Part shown: positions 1 through 7,435 of the stretch, piece by piece
Numbering within the stretch: position 1 is the first letter of the stretch
Layout of the letters: every line of letters begins with the position of its first letter
Assembly: GCF_036245865.1 (NCBI RefSeq)
Contig: NZ_BTTW01000007.1
Coordinates: 248,001 to 312,000, forward strand
Reading direction: 5' to 3'
Length of the DNA: 64,000 bases
DNA from: Corallococcus caeni
Lineage (GTDB): Bacteria > Myxococcota > Myxococcia > Myxococcales > Myxococcaceae
The notes under the pieces: generated by a model
The model's database searches: none
The model's input: the letters and a program-made list of their open reading frames with translations, nothing else
Told to the model about the DNA's origin: nothing
Translations under genes and position numbers: made by a program

Positions 1-521
1 TGGAGGCGCTGAGCACGCAACTGCAGTCGCTGGAGCGGATGGGACACTACCTCCAGGACGCGGCCCGCCTGAGCGCGGGCAGCGTGACGCTGCGGCCGGT
101 GGAGGGCGACCTGCGCCGGCACCTGGAGGCGTCCGTCGCAAGGTGCCGCACGGCGGGGCCCGGCGTGCCGGTGGAGGTGACGGTGCCCCCGGAGGCGGTG
201 GGCCTGCGCTTCGATCCGGAGCGCCTGGCGCAGGTGTTCGACGTGCTCCTGTCGAACGCGGCCCGGCAGGGCGGGGTGCGCGTGGAACTGGAGGCGTCCC
301 CGGAGCAGGTGCTGGTGCGCGTGAGCGACCGGGGTCCGGGCATCCCGGAAGCGGAGCTGCCCCGGCTGTTCCAGCCCTTCCCGGAGGGCCCCGCGCGAGG
401 AGAGGCGCTGGGGCTCTACGTGGCCTCGGAGCTGGCGAAGCTGCACGGCGGCGCGCTCTCCGCCGAGTCGCGCCCCGGTGAGGGCGCGACGTTCAGCGTG
501 TCGCTGCCGCGCGTGGCCTGA
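1..521 (+). CDS. Sensor histidine kinase, C-terminal ATPase part (5' end outside window)
   Basis: The frame is open from the window edge (first full codon at 3), so the start lies upstream. What remains is a GHKL ATPase domain. An N-box-like stretch (VFDVLLSNAAR) is followed by the G1 box DRGPGIPE, then a degenerate G2 box (GEALGLYVASELAKLHGG) in which the usual GxGLGL reads GEALGL, and a C-terminal G3-like GEGATFSVSLPR. The dimerisation helix with the phospho-accepting His is not visible because of the cut. The product would phosphorylate a response regulator, and no partner gene is in view. The family call is secure; signal and regulator are unknown. Confidence 0.85.
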   Translation, partial: EALSTQLQSLERMGHYLQDAARLSAGSVTLRPVEGDLRRHLEASVARCRTAGPGVPVEVTVPPEAVGLRFDPERLAQVFDVLLSNAARQGGVRVELEASPEQVLVRVSDRGPGIPEAELPRLFQPFPEGPARGEALGLYVASELAKLHGGALSAESRPGEGATFSVSLPRVA

Positions 522-525
522 GGGC

Positions 526-1563
526 TCAGGCCTTCTGCGACTTCAGCATCCAGCCGATCATCTTGTAGAGCAGGCGGGCGCCCACGTTGGCGTCCCACTC
601 GCTGCCCTCCGGGTCGGGGGCCACTTCGGTGAGGTCGAAGCCGACGATGGTGCGGCCCGAGCGCACGACGCCCGCGACGAGCGCGGTGGCCTCCGGGAAG
701 GACAGGCCGCCGGGGACGGGCGTGCCGGTGTTCGGGCACAGCACCGGGTCCAGCCCGTCGATGTCGAAGGACAGGTAGACCTGCTGCGGCAGCTTGTCGA
801 CGATCTGCTTCACCTGCTGGTTCCAGGGCAGGCCGTCGAAGCGGTTCTGCTGGAGGACGGCGTCGTAGAAGGCGTGGATGCGGCCGCCGGAGCGCTCGAT
901 GTAGCGGTGCTCGTTCTCGCTCATGTCGCGCAGGCCCACCTGGACCAGCGTCTTCACGCCCGGGATGCGCTCGCACACGTTGTAGAAGATGGACGCGTGC
1001 GACCAGGTGAAGCCCTCGTACGCGACGCGCAGGTCGGCGTGCGCGTCCAGGTGGAGCACGCCCATGCCGGGGTACTTCTCCGCGTGGGCCTGGATGATGC
1101 CGTAGGAGATGGCGTGGTCTCCGCCCACGGCGGCCACGCGCTTGCCCTGCTCCAGCCAGTGCTTCGCGGTGCGGTAGACGTGGTCGTTGAGCTTCTCGCT
1201 GAAGCCGTTCACGTCCTTCGCGGCGGAGAGCAGCTCGGCGTCGCCGGACTCGATGCCGCCCGCTTCGATGACGAGCAGGGCGCGCTCCTTGGCGCGCTCG
1301 TTCCACAGGTGCAACTCGGCGGGGGCCTCCAGCATGGCGATGCCGCGCTCGTAGGGCCGGCCGGTTTCCACGTCGAACAGGTCCACCTGCTTGCTGGCCT
1401 CCAGCAGGGCGGCGGGGCCGTTGGACGTGCCGCCGCCGTAGCTGGTGGTGGCCTCGAAGGGCACGGGGATGACGACGACGTGAGCCTCGTCGGGAGAGTG
1501 TGGGAGGCCGAAGATGCCGGAGCCCGGCTGCGCGGCGGCGGCGGGGTCGAAGTGGGTAGCCAT
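526..1563 (-). CDS. speB: Agmatinase/arginase-family ureohydrolase
   Basis: A 345-residue binuclear manganese ureohydrolase. The metal-binding signatures are in order: VGGDH near residue 146, LDAHAD near 170 and SFDIDGLDP near 262, the last followed by PNTGTPVPGG. Agmatinase (agmatine to putrescine plus urea) is the most likely activity because of overall length and the SFDIDGLDP context, but arginase, guanidinobutyrase and formiminoglutamase share these motifs. The ATG at 1563 is preferred because homology-like sequence begins there (MATHFDP), although the frame stays open further upstream. It is transcribed divergently from the YjbR-like gene at 1641. Confidence 0.85.
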   Translation of the reverse strand: MATHFDPAAAAQPGSGIFGLPHSPDEAHVVVIPVPFEATTSYGGGTSNGPAALLEASKQVDLFDVETGRPYERGIAMLEAPAELHLWNERAKERALLVIEAGGIESGDAELLSAAKDVNGFSEKLNDHVYRTAKHWLEQGKRVAAVGGDHAISYGIIQAHAEKYPGMGVLHLDAHADLRVAYEGFTWSHASIFYNVCERIPGVKTLVQVGLRDMSENEHRYIERSGGRIHAFYDAVLQQNRFDGLPWNQQVKQIVDKLPQQVYLSFDIDGLDPVLCPNTGTPVPGGLSFPEATALVAGVVRSGRTIVGFDLTEVAPDPEGSEWDANVGARLLYKMIGWMLKSQKA

Positions 1564-1640
1564 GGCGGCGCAGGATACGGTTCCGCTCCCCAGGCGCAAT
1601 GACTTCGGTGATGCCTGGCGGCAAGGCAGGGAGGAAACGG

Positions 1641-2045
1641 ATGGCGGCGCGGAAGAAGACGGCGGCGAAGCGCAAGGGACGGCTCACGGTGGACGACGTG
1701 CGCGAAATGGCGCTGGCGCTCCCGGCGACGGAGGAGCGCCCCTCCTACGGCACGCCGGGTTTCCGGGTGAGCGACACGCTCTTCGCGAGGGTGCTGGATG
1801 ACGACTCCATCGTCATCCAGGTGGACTTCGACCACCGCGAGGCCCTGCTGCAATCACAGCCAGACGTCTTCCTGGTGACGCCGCACTATCAGGACTGGCC
1901 CATGGTCATCGTGCGGCTCACCACCGTGGACCGGCCCTTGCTGCAATCCCTGCTCAAGGAGGCCTGGCGGCGGTGTGCCTCCGCCAAGGTGCTCAAGGCG
2001 CAGGAGCCAGCTCCAAAGCCCGCCGCCCGCAAGCGGACCGTGTAG
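1641..2045 (+). CDS. MmcQ/YjbR-like family protein
   Basis: A 134-residue protein with a lysine/arginine-rich N-terminus (MAARKKTAAKRKG) followed by a compact fold of the YjbR/MmcQ (DUF419) type: an LPATEERPSYGTPGF stretch, an FDHREALL segment and a YQDWPMVIVRL strand. The family is described as having a CyaY-like fold and is often annotated as DNA-binding, but its biochemical role is unknown. The ATG at 1641 is chosen because a strong ribosome site (GGGAGGA) lies just upstream. The gene is convergent with the quinone oxidoreductase, with only 6 nt between the two stops. Confidence 0.75.
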   Translation: MAARKKTAAKRKGRLTVDDVREMALALPATEERPSYGTPGFRVSDTLFARVLDDDSIVIQVDFDHREALLQSQPDVFLVTPHYQDWPMVIVRLTTVDRPLLQSLLKEAWRRCASAKVLKAQEPAPKPAARKRTV

Positions 2046-2051
2046 CGGCTT

Positions 2052-3041
2052 TCAGTCCCAGCGAACGACGATCTTGCCCACCGTGCCGTTGCCCGCCATC
2101 CGCTCCAGCCCGGAGCGGAGCTCCGTCATGGGCAGCACCGCATCCACGACGGCCTTCAGCGCGCCGGAGTCGAACAGGGGCAACAGCTGCCGCTCCGCCA
2201 CCTGCGTGAGCAGCATCTTCTCCTCCGCGGGCCTGCTGCGAAGCACCGTCCCCGTGAGCGTGAGCCGCTTGCGCATCACCAGCCCCAGGTCCAGCTCCGC
2301 GCGCGCTCCCGCCACCGAGCCCACCTGCATCAACCGCCCCCGGGGCGCCATCGCCTTCACGGACTCCGGCAGGTAGGCGCCACCCACCAGGTCCAGGCAC
2401 ACGTCCGCGCCGCGGCCTCCCGTCGCGGCCAGCACCGCGTCCGCGAACACCGGCGGGTTGCTCTCACACAGCACCGTGTGGCCCACGCCCCACTCGGAGG
2501 CCCGCGCCAGCTTCTGCGCGCTGCGCCCCGTGCCCACCACCCGCACACCCATGGCCTTGCAGAGCAGCGCCGCGGCGGACCCCACGCCGCTCGCCACCGC
2601 GTGCACCAGCACCGTCTCCCCGGGCCGCAGGTCCGCCTGGAGCACCAGCGCGTCGTACGCCGTGAGGTACGCCTCCGGCAGCGCCGCCGCGTCCGCGAAG
2701 TCCAGGCCCTCCGGCATGCGCAGCACCTCGCGCTCATGCGCCGTGAGCACCTCGCTCCACGCGCCCCCGCCGACGAGCCCCATCACCCGGTCGCCCGGCT
2801 GGAACTTGCGCGCACGCGGGCCCACCGCCACCACCTCACCCGCGTACTCCAGGCCCGGCACGTCCTGGGGCGCGTCGGGCGGCGGCGGATAGGCGCCGCG
2901 CACCTGGAGCAGGTCCGCCCGGTTGAGCGCGCTGGCCCGCACCCGCACCTGCACGTCGTACGGCCCCGGCACCGGCTCCGGCCGCTCGTCGAACGCGAGG
3001 ACCTCCGGACCGCCCGGCTTCGTGATGCGCACGACCTTCAT
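2052..3041 (-). CDS. NAD(P)H quinone oxidoreductase, zeta-crystallin/PIG3-like MDR
   Basis: A 329-residue medium-chain reductase. The N-terminal GroES-like half has the PIG3-type signature ALNRADLLQVRGAYPPPP, then GLEYAGEV and GDRVMGLVGGG. The Rossmann half has VHAVASGVGSAAALLCKAMG for NADPH binding. No structural or catalytic zinc cysteines are present, as expected for the quinone oxidoreductase branch. It probably reduces quinones or enones with NADPH in the cytosol. The start at 3041 (MKVVRITKPGG) fits the family N-terminus and has a purine-rich stretch upstream. It lies 35 nt after the MgtE-like gene on the same strand, so the two may be cotranscribed. Confidence 0.85.
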   Translation of the reverse strand: MKVVRITKPGGPEVLAFDERPEPVPGPYDVQVRVRASALNRADLLQVRGAYPPPPDAPQDVPGLEYAGEVVAVGPRARKFQPGDRVMGLVGGGAWSEVLTAHEREVLRMPEGLDFADAAALPEAYLTAYDALVLQADLRPGETVLVHAVASGVGSAAALLCKAMGVRVVGTGRSAQKLARASEWGVGHTVLCESNPPVFADAVLAATGGRGADVCLDLVGGAYLPESVKAMAPRGRLMQVGSVAGARAELDLGLVMRKRLTLTGTVLRSRPAEEKMLLTQVAERQLLPLFDSGALKAVVDAVLPMTELRSGLERMAGNGTVGKIVVRWD

Positions 3042-3076
3042 GACCCTGCCCCCTTCCGCGAGGAACTCCACCACCG

Positions 3077-4078
3077 TTACAACAACAACCGCGTCACCAA
3101 TCCGAAGTACGCCAGCAGCGTCACGTTGTCGGACACCGCCAGCACCAGCGGCGCCGACGCCAGGTGCGGATCCACCTTCAGCCGCTTGAAGAGGAACGGC
3201 AGCACCCCGCCCAGGCACGACGCCAGCGTGGCGGACACCGTCACCGCCACGAACAGCGCCAGGGGGAAGCCGAACCCCGGCGAATAGAAGCGCCCCAGGA
3301 GCGCCACCACCGTCGCCGCCATCAACCCGGCCAGGCTCGCGGCCAGCACCTCGCGGACCACCACCTTCTTGTCCACCTCGCCGTGGGAGACCATCGACAC
3401 CGACACCGCCGTCGTCTGCACGCCCAGGCTCTCCGACAACACCAGCACCATGGGGATGAAGGCGCTCACCACCACCAGCTCCGCGACCGTGCGCTCGAAC
3501 AGCCGCGTCGTGGTGGCCGCCAGGAACCCGCCGGCGATGTTCACGAGCAGCCATGGGAAGCGCTTGAGCGCCATGCGCCCCGGACGCGTCTCCCGCTCCT
3601 CGCCCTCGGGGAGGCCCACGAAGCGGTAGACCTCGTCGCGCACGCGGCCCTCCACCTCGTCGAAGAGCGTGTCGGAGAACGCGTCCACGAACTGGTTCAT
3701 CTCCACCACGCCCACGATGCGCCCGTCCGCGTCCACCACCGGGAACGCCAGGAAGCGGTAGGTAACGAAGAAGTCCTCCACCACCGCGTCGGACGCGTCC
3801 ACCGGCAGCTTCACCACCCGCGTGAACATCAGCGACGCGATGCGCTCGTCGGGCCCCGCGCGGATCAGCTTGCGGATGGGCACCACGCCCACCAGGCGGC
3901 CGTCCGGGTCGCACGCGTAGCAGTAGAAGACCTCCCCCGTGCCGGGGTGGGCGCGCAGCTTCTCCAGCGCCTGGGCGACCGTGTCCTCCACGCCCACGGC
4001 GGTGAAGTCCCGGGACAGCCGGTCGCCTTGCAGCAGCGTGTGAGCGGTGTCCGAGGGGGTCTGCACGTGCCGGGGCAC
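3077..4078 (-). CDS. MgtE-like Mg2+ transporter lacking the N-terminal regulatory domain
   Basis: A 333-residue protein with a CBS-domain pair (about residues 25-150) joined to a five-helix MgtE membrane domain (about 175-333) that includes FIPMVLVLSESLGVQ. Classical MgtE channels are about 450 residues and begin with an MgtE_N superhelical Mg2+ sensor, which is absent here. The CBS pair alone may gate the channel. The start is GTG at 4078, supported by AGGA six bases upstream. It is divergent from yacG with a short shared promoter region. The cation could be another divalent ion. Confidence 0.85.
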   Translation of the reverse strand: MPRHVQTPSDTAHTLLQGDRLSRDFTAVGVEDTVAQALEKLRAHPGTGEVFYCYACDPDGRLVGVVPIRKLIRAGPDERIASLMFTRVVKLPVDASDAVVEDFFVTYRFLAFPVVDADGRIVGVVEMNQFVDAFSDTLFDEVEGRVRDEVYRFVGLPEGEERETRPGRMALKRFPWLLVNIAGGFLAATTTRLFERTVAELVVVSAFIPMVLVLSESLGVQTTAVSVSMVSHGEVDKKVVVREVLAASLAGLMAATVVALLGRFYSPGFGFPLALFVAVTVSATLASCLGGVLPFLFKRLKVDPHLASAPLVLAVSDNVTLLAYFGLVTRLLL

Positions 4079-4130
4079 GAAACGTCCTGGCCCGCCGGAG
4101 CGTCAAGGCTTATCTAGGAGTCCATCCACC

Positions 4131-4334
4131 ATGCCACTCGCGCCGTGTCCCATCTGTCAGAAGCCCGTGCCGCCGCGCCCGGAAAACACCTCCCAACCCT
4201 TCTGCTCCCGCCGCTGCCGCGCCGTGGACCTGGGCCGCTGGCTGGGCGAGGAGTACCGCGTGCCCGACCGTCAGGCCGAGCAGCAGGAGGACGAGCTACC
4301 CTCCGACGGCGAGACGCGCCGCCACGACGCCTGA
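4131..4334 (+). CDS. yacG: DNA gyrase inhibitor YacG
   Basis: A 67-residue zinc protein. It has the CPIC pair near the N-terminus and the FCSRRCR pair about 15 residues later, followed by the family's DLGRWLGEEYRVP segment and an acidic tail. YacG proteins bind GyrB and inhibit gyrase. The ATG at 4131 has AGGAG upstream. The length (about 65 residues) matches the family. The gene stands alone before the flippase-like gene, about 130 nt away. Confidence 0.92.
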   Translation: MPLAPCPICQKPVPPRPENTSQPFCSRRCRAVDLGRWLGEEYRVPDRQAEQQEDELPSDGETRRHDA

Positions 4335-4463
4335 GCCCGCGTCCGGTGCCGGAGAGTTCCCGGCCCGCTCGGGCGACAGGGCAGGGGAGCGGGCCGCTGG
4401 AGGGCCCACGCCCATGCGCCCCGGAGGGCAGGGGCCAGGCGTCCCGCTGGAGTCGCGGAAAGA

Positions 4464-5555
4464 GTGACGCTATACCCGCCTGCCGTGAAACGCGCCGTCA
4501 ACCTCATCGCCAGCCTGCTCGTCACCGTTGCCTTCATGTGGTGGGCCTTCCGGGACACGGACGTGTCCACGCAGATCGCCAGCCTCAAGGCGGCCAACTA
4601 CGCGTGGCTCCTGCCGTACTTCCTGTGCCTCGCCGGCATCCACGTCTTCCGCACGCTGCGCTGGGGCGCGTTGCTGTCGGGCCTGGAGCACGTCCCGTTC
4701 CGCAAGCTGAACGAGGCGTCCGGCATCGGCTTCATGATGCTGCTGGTGCTGCCGTTCCGCCTGGGTGAGTTCGCCCGGCCCTTCCTCATCGCCCAGCGCA
4801 GCTCCATCCGGCGCAGCGCGGCCATGACGTCCGTGGTGCTGGAGCGCATCACGGACGGCCTCTTCGTCGCGGCCCTGTTCCGCGTGCTGCTCTTCTTCAT
4901 CCCCACGGAGACCCCCGAGGTCCGGTACGTGAAGCTGGGCTCGTGGCTGATGTTCGCCATCTTCGGCGGCGGCCTGGTGTTCCTGCTGCTGGGCCTGTGG
5001 CAGCAGGAGCGCACGGTGCGGCTGGTGCGCGCCACCGTGGGCCGCTTCTCCCCGGGCGTCGCGGACAAGGTGGCGGACATCGTGGACACCTTCGTGGGGG
5101 CCATGCGCCAGCTGCCCGACCGCAAGCACGTCGCCCTCTTCTTCCTCTACACGTTCGTCTACTGGGGGCTGAACGGTCTGGGCATGGCGCTGCTCGCGCG
5201 CGCGTTCGACTGCTCCGGCGCGGCGCCGGGCGTCGCCTGCGAGCCCATGAACCTGTCGCTGTTCCAGTCCTACATCGTGATGTGCGTGCTGGTGGTGGGC
5301 GTGATGATCCCCGCCGCGCCCGGGATGATGGGCACCTTCCAGGCCGCGACCAAGGTGGGCCTGGGGCTGTTCCTGCCCGCCGCGATGGTGAACGCGCACG
5401 GGCTCGCGTACGCGAACGTGCTGTGGCTTTGCCAGACGGTGCAGCAGATCGCCTTCGGCCTCATCCTGCTGTCCATCAGCCACATGTCCTTCCGCGAACT
5501 GGCGGGGAACATGAAGAAGGGCGACGACACCTCGGCCACCCGCTCGGCGGCCTGA
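4464..5555 (+). CDS. Lysylphosphatidylglycerol-synthase TM/flippase-like integral membrane protein
   Basis: A 363-residue polytopic protein of the LPG_synthase_TM family (UPF0104/AglD-like). Visible hallmarks are GIGFMMLLVLPFRLGEFARP, near-N-terminal VFRTLRWGALL, and the late VMIPAAPGMMGTFQAA loop with about eight hydrophobic segments. Family members act as lipid flippases or occur next to glycosyltransferases, but the substrate here cannot be told. The start is uncertain: GTG at 4464 follows GGAAAGA too closely, while GTG at 4485 (MKRAVNLIAS) gives a more typical N-terminus. Confidence 0.8.
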   Translation: MTLYPPAVKRAVNLIASLLVTVAFMWWAFRDTDVSTQIASLKAANYAWLLPYFLCLAGIHVFRTLRWGALLSGLEHVPFRKLNEASGIGFMMLLVLPFRLGEFARPFLIAQRSSIRRSAAMTSVVLERITDGLFVAALFRVLLFFIPTETPEVRYVKLGSWLMFAIFGGGLVFLLLGLWQQERTVRLVRATVGRFSPGVADKVADIVDTFVGAMRQLPDRKHVALFFLYTFVYWGLNGLGMALLARAFDCSGAAPGVACEPMNLSLFQSYIVMCVLVVGVMIPAAPGMMGTFQAATKVGLGLFLPAAMVNAHGLAYANVLWLCQTVQQIAFGLILLSISHMSFRELAGNMKKGDDTSATRSAA

Positions 5556-5567
5556 GGCGTTGCCTGG

Positions 5568-6020
5568 CTAGGGCGTAGGCTGCCCCCCGTCGGCAGCCTG
5601 CGAGGCCTGCTGCGGGCGGACGCCCTTGCGCACCTGGTCGGTGACGGCGGCCGGGTCCACGCTGCCCTTGAAGGTGCCGAAGGGCGTCTCGATGCGCTCC
5701 TCGTGCCGGCCGTCGGTGCCCGGCGGGCCGCACCAGGCCTTGTCCTGATGCTTGAGGGACGCCACGGGCGTGTGCACCGAGGTGCGTGTCTCGGTGGTGG
5801 ACTTGGCCACGAGCACGTGGTTGCGCATGAGCACGCAGTGGTCCTCGTCGAAGTACCAGGCCGACGAGCCGTCCGGGAACTCCTGGGCCCGCGCCGGCCC
5901 CTTGCCCATGGTGTCCGCCACCTGGGCGGCCGTCATGCCGGGGTAGAGCTTCTCGAAGCGGGGGGTGGCGCAGCCGGTGGCGGCCAGCGCGAGGAGGGCG
6001 GTCAGCAGTGCGGAACGCAT
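5568..6020 (-). CDS. Lipoprotein with a BamE/SmpA-like motif
   Basis: A 150-residue protein with a signal peptide ending in a clear lipobox (LALAATGC, Cys near residue 17). Just after it comes FEKLYPGMTAAQVADTMGKG, the pattern typical of SmpA/OmlA/BamE-like outer-membrane lipoproteins, with a later strand ending SSAWYFDEDHCVLM. It lacks the strict conserved core of true BamE, so it may be a general small envelope lipoprotein. It is convergent with the flippase-like gene; the stops are 12 nt apart. Confidence 0.7.
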   Translation of the reverse strand: MRSALLTALLALAATGCATPRFEKLYPGMTAAQVADTMGKGPARAQEFPDGSSAWYFDEDHCVLMRNHVLVAKSTTETRTSVHTPVASLKHQDKAWCGPPGTDGRHEERIETPFGTFKGSVDPAAVTDQVRKGVRPQQASQAADGGQPTP

Positions 6021-6112
6021 CAGGGCGCGGCTCCGGAAGAGGGGAGGCGTGCGACCCTAGCGTGCTCCCCCGCGGCGGCTCCAGGGAGGCCCCGGAGGCA
6101 GCGGGGAGAGGA

Positions 6113-6190
6113 CTACAGTTCCTGCTCCAGCCAGCGCCGCAGCCGTTCACGCAGCGACAGCGCACGGCGGCGGGGCAGGAGGCCGCTCAC
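6113..6190 (-). CDS. Possible 25-residue coupled small ORF
   Basis: Downstream of the ribbon-helix-helix gene, a GTG overlaps that gene's TGA stop (GTGA) and opens a frame of 25 codons ending in TAG at 6113. The peptide is strongly basic and helical-looking (RRRALSLRERLRRWLEQEL at the C-terminus). Stop/start overlap suggests translational coupling, but a frame this short in G+C-rich DNA may be chance. No family is recognised. Confidence 0.25.
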   Translation of the reverse strand: MSGLLPRRRALSLRERLRRWLEQEL

Positions 6191-6441
6191 GACTCGCCTT
6201 CCGTCTTGGCGGGCATGCGGCCGTACTTCGACAGCAGGTCCTCCACGGCCTCGCGCAGGTACTCGCTCTGGTGGATGCGGGTGCGCCGCGCCAGCTCGCG
6301 CAGCTTGTGCACCTGCTCCTCGGGGACGAGGACGTGGGTGGAGACGATGTCGGCCTCGGGGCTTCGGACCTCACCGGGTTCCACCGCGGACGGGGACGAC
6401 GGAGCGTCGGGGCTCAGCGGGCTGGCGCTTCCATCCTGCAT
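6187..6441 (-). CDS. Ribbon-helix-helix domain protein
   Basis: An 84-residue protein. The first 30 residues are Ser/Pro/Ala rich and probably disordered. The rest reads as an RHH/CopG-type DNA-binding unit: a beta strand (STHVLVPEEQ), helix HKLRELARRTRI, a turn, then SEYLREAVEDLLSKY. Such proteins bind operators as dimers and often autoregulate. The ATG at 6441 is chosen because GGAGGA lies 6 nt upstream. It has no toxin partner of recognisable type; the only coupled frame is the 25-codon ORF that follows. Confidence 0.75.
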   Translation of the reverse strand: MQDGSASPLSPDAPSSPSAVEPGEVRSPEADIVSTHVLVPEEQVHKLRELARRTRIHQSEYLREAVEDLLSKYGRMPAKTEGES

Positions 6442-6582
6442 CGGGCTTCCTCCAGGAATGCTGCTACAGGCCGCTACCGACCTGGCGTGGGCATTAGGGG
6501 GCCGGCCTCTCGTGTCGTCAAAAAAAGGAACACGCGACGCGCCGGGTTGACTTGGTACCCGGTGCGCTGTTACTCGCGCATC

Positions 6583-6700
6583 CACGTAAGGGGAGTAGTT
6601 CCCGCCCGGCATCGAGGGGCGGAGGGGCGCTCGACACACTGGCTGGTGACAGCCCGGGCCCCCATCTCGCGAAGCGCGGGACGAACGAGACCTTCGGACA
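6583..6700 (+). promoter_or_regulatory. yybP-ykoY manganese riboswitch
   Basis: The leader of the UPF0016 gene carries all conserved pieces of the yybP-ykoY Mn2+ aptamer in the right order. GGGGAGTAG lies at 6590-6598, a CGACACACTGG loop at 6632-6642, and GAGACCTT at 6687-6694. The closing P1 stem can form between AAGG at 6587-6590 and CCTT at 6691-6694, as in known examples. These elements coordinate Mn2+ between the L1 and L3 loops. About 100 nt separate the aptamer from the GTG start at 6799, enough for an expression platform. Mn2+ binding would be expected to turn on the exporter. Confidence 0.88.
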
Positions 6701-6798
6701 GGGATTCAATGCTCCCTGGCCGAGGTCCGTCGTGCGCGCTCCTCCCTGACGCGCTCCACCCGACGCCCTCCGTGCCAGGACTGGGATGGAGTGTCATC

Positions 6799-7371
6799 GT
6801 GTCGTTGGAAGCCATCGTGGGTTCATTCGTCCTCGTCGCCGCCAGTGAGATGGGCGACAAGACGCAGCTGCTGGCGTTCTCGCTGGCGTCCAGGTTCCGC
6901 AAGCCGTGGGTGGTGCTGGGTGGCATCTTCGTGGCCACCGTGGCCAACCACGCGCTCGCGTCGTCGGTGGGCACGTGGGTGTCCACGCATGTCCCCGCGC
7001 GGGTGATGGCGCTGATCCTGGCGGTGCTGTTCCTGGGCTTCGGCCTGTGGACGCTCAAGCCGGACACGCTGGACGAGGACGGCGGCAAGCCCCCGCGCTT
7101 CGGCGCCTTCCTCACCACGGTGGCGCTCTTCTTCATGGCGGAGATGGGGGACAAGACGCAGCTGGCCACCATGGCGGTGGCCGCGCGCTACCAGGCCCCG
7201 GTGCTGGTGACGCTGGGCACCACCGCGGGGATGCTGGTGTCGGACGGCCTGGCGGTGTTCCTGGGCGACCGGCTGTCCGGGCGGGTGAACATGAAGTACG
7301 TGCGCTGGGTGACGGCCGCGCTCTTCTTCCTGTTCGGCTTCGTGTCGCTCTGGACGGCCTGGCGCGGCTGA
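6799..7371 (+). CDS. UPF0016/GDT1-family Mn2+ exporter (MneA-like)
   Basis: A 190-residue membrane protein with two inverted halves, each bearing the family signature ExGDK: SEMGDKTQLLAF near residue 17 and AEMGDKTQLATM near residue 115. About six transmembrane helices are visible. Bacterial relatives (MneA, and distantly TMEM165/Gdt1) export Mn2+ or exchange it for protons. The start is GTG at 6799, preceded by GGATGGAG; no better start lies nearer. The manganese riboswitch directly upstream strongly supports Mn2+ as substrate and suggests induction under manganese excess. Confidence 0.9.
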   Translation: MSLEAIVGSFVLVAASEMGDKTQLLAFSLASRFRKPWVVLGGIFVATVANHALASSVGTWVSTHVPARVMALILAVLFLGFGLWTLKPDTLDEDGGKPPRFGAFLTTVALFFMAEMGDKTQLATMAVAARYQAPVLVTLGTTAGMLVSDGLAVFLGDRLSGRVNMKYVRWVTAALFFLFGFVSLWTAWRG

Positions 7372-7387
7372 CGGAAGCGCGAAGCAG

Positions 7388-7413
7388 GCCCCGGCGCGCG
7401 CGGACGCCGGGGC
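7388..7413. terminator. Hairpin between convergent genes
   Basis: A perfect 9-bp G+C stem (GCCCCGGCG pairing with CGCCGGGGC) with an 8-nt loop lies between the convergent stops at 7371 and 7436. The following T-run is weak (CTTC), so it may act as a bidirectional hairpin terminator rather than a classical intrinsic one. Confidence 0.55.
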
Positions 7414-7435
7414 TTCACCGGAGCCTGGGAGGCGG

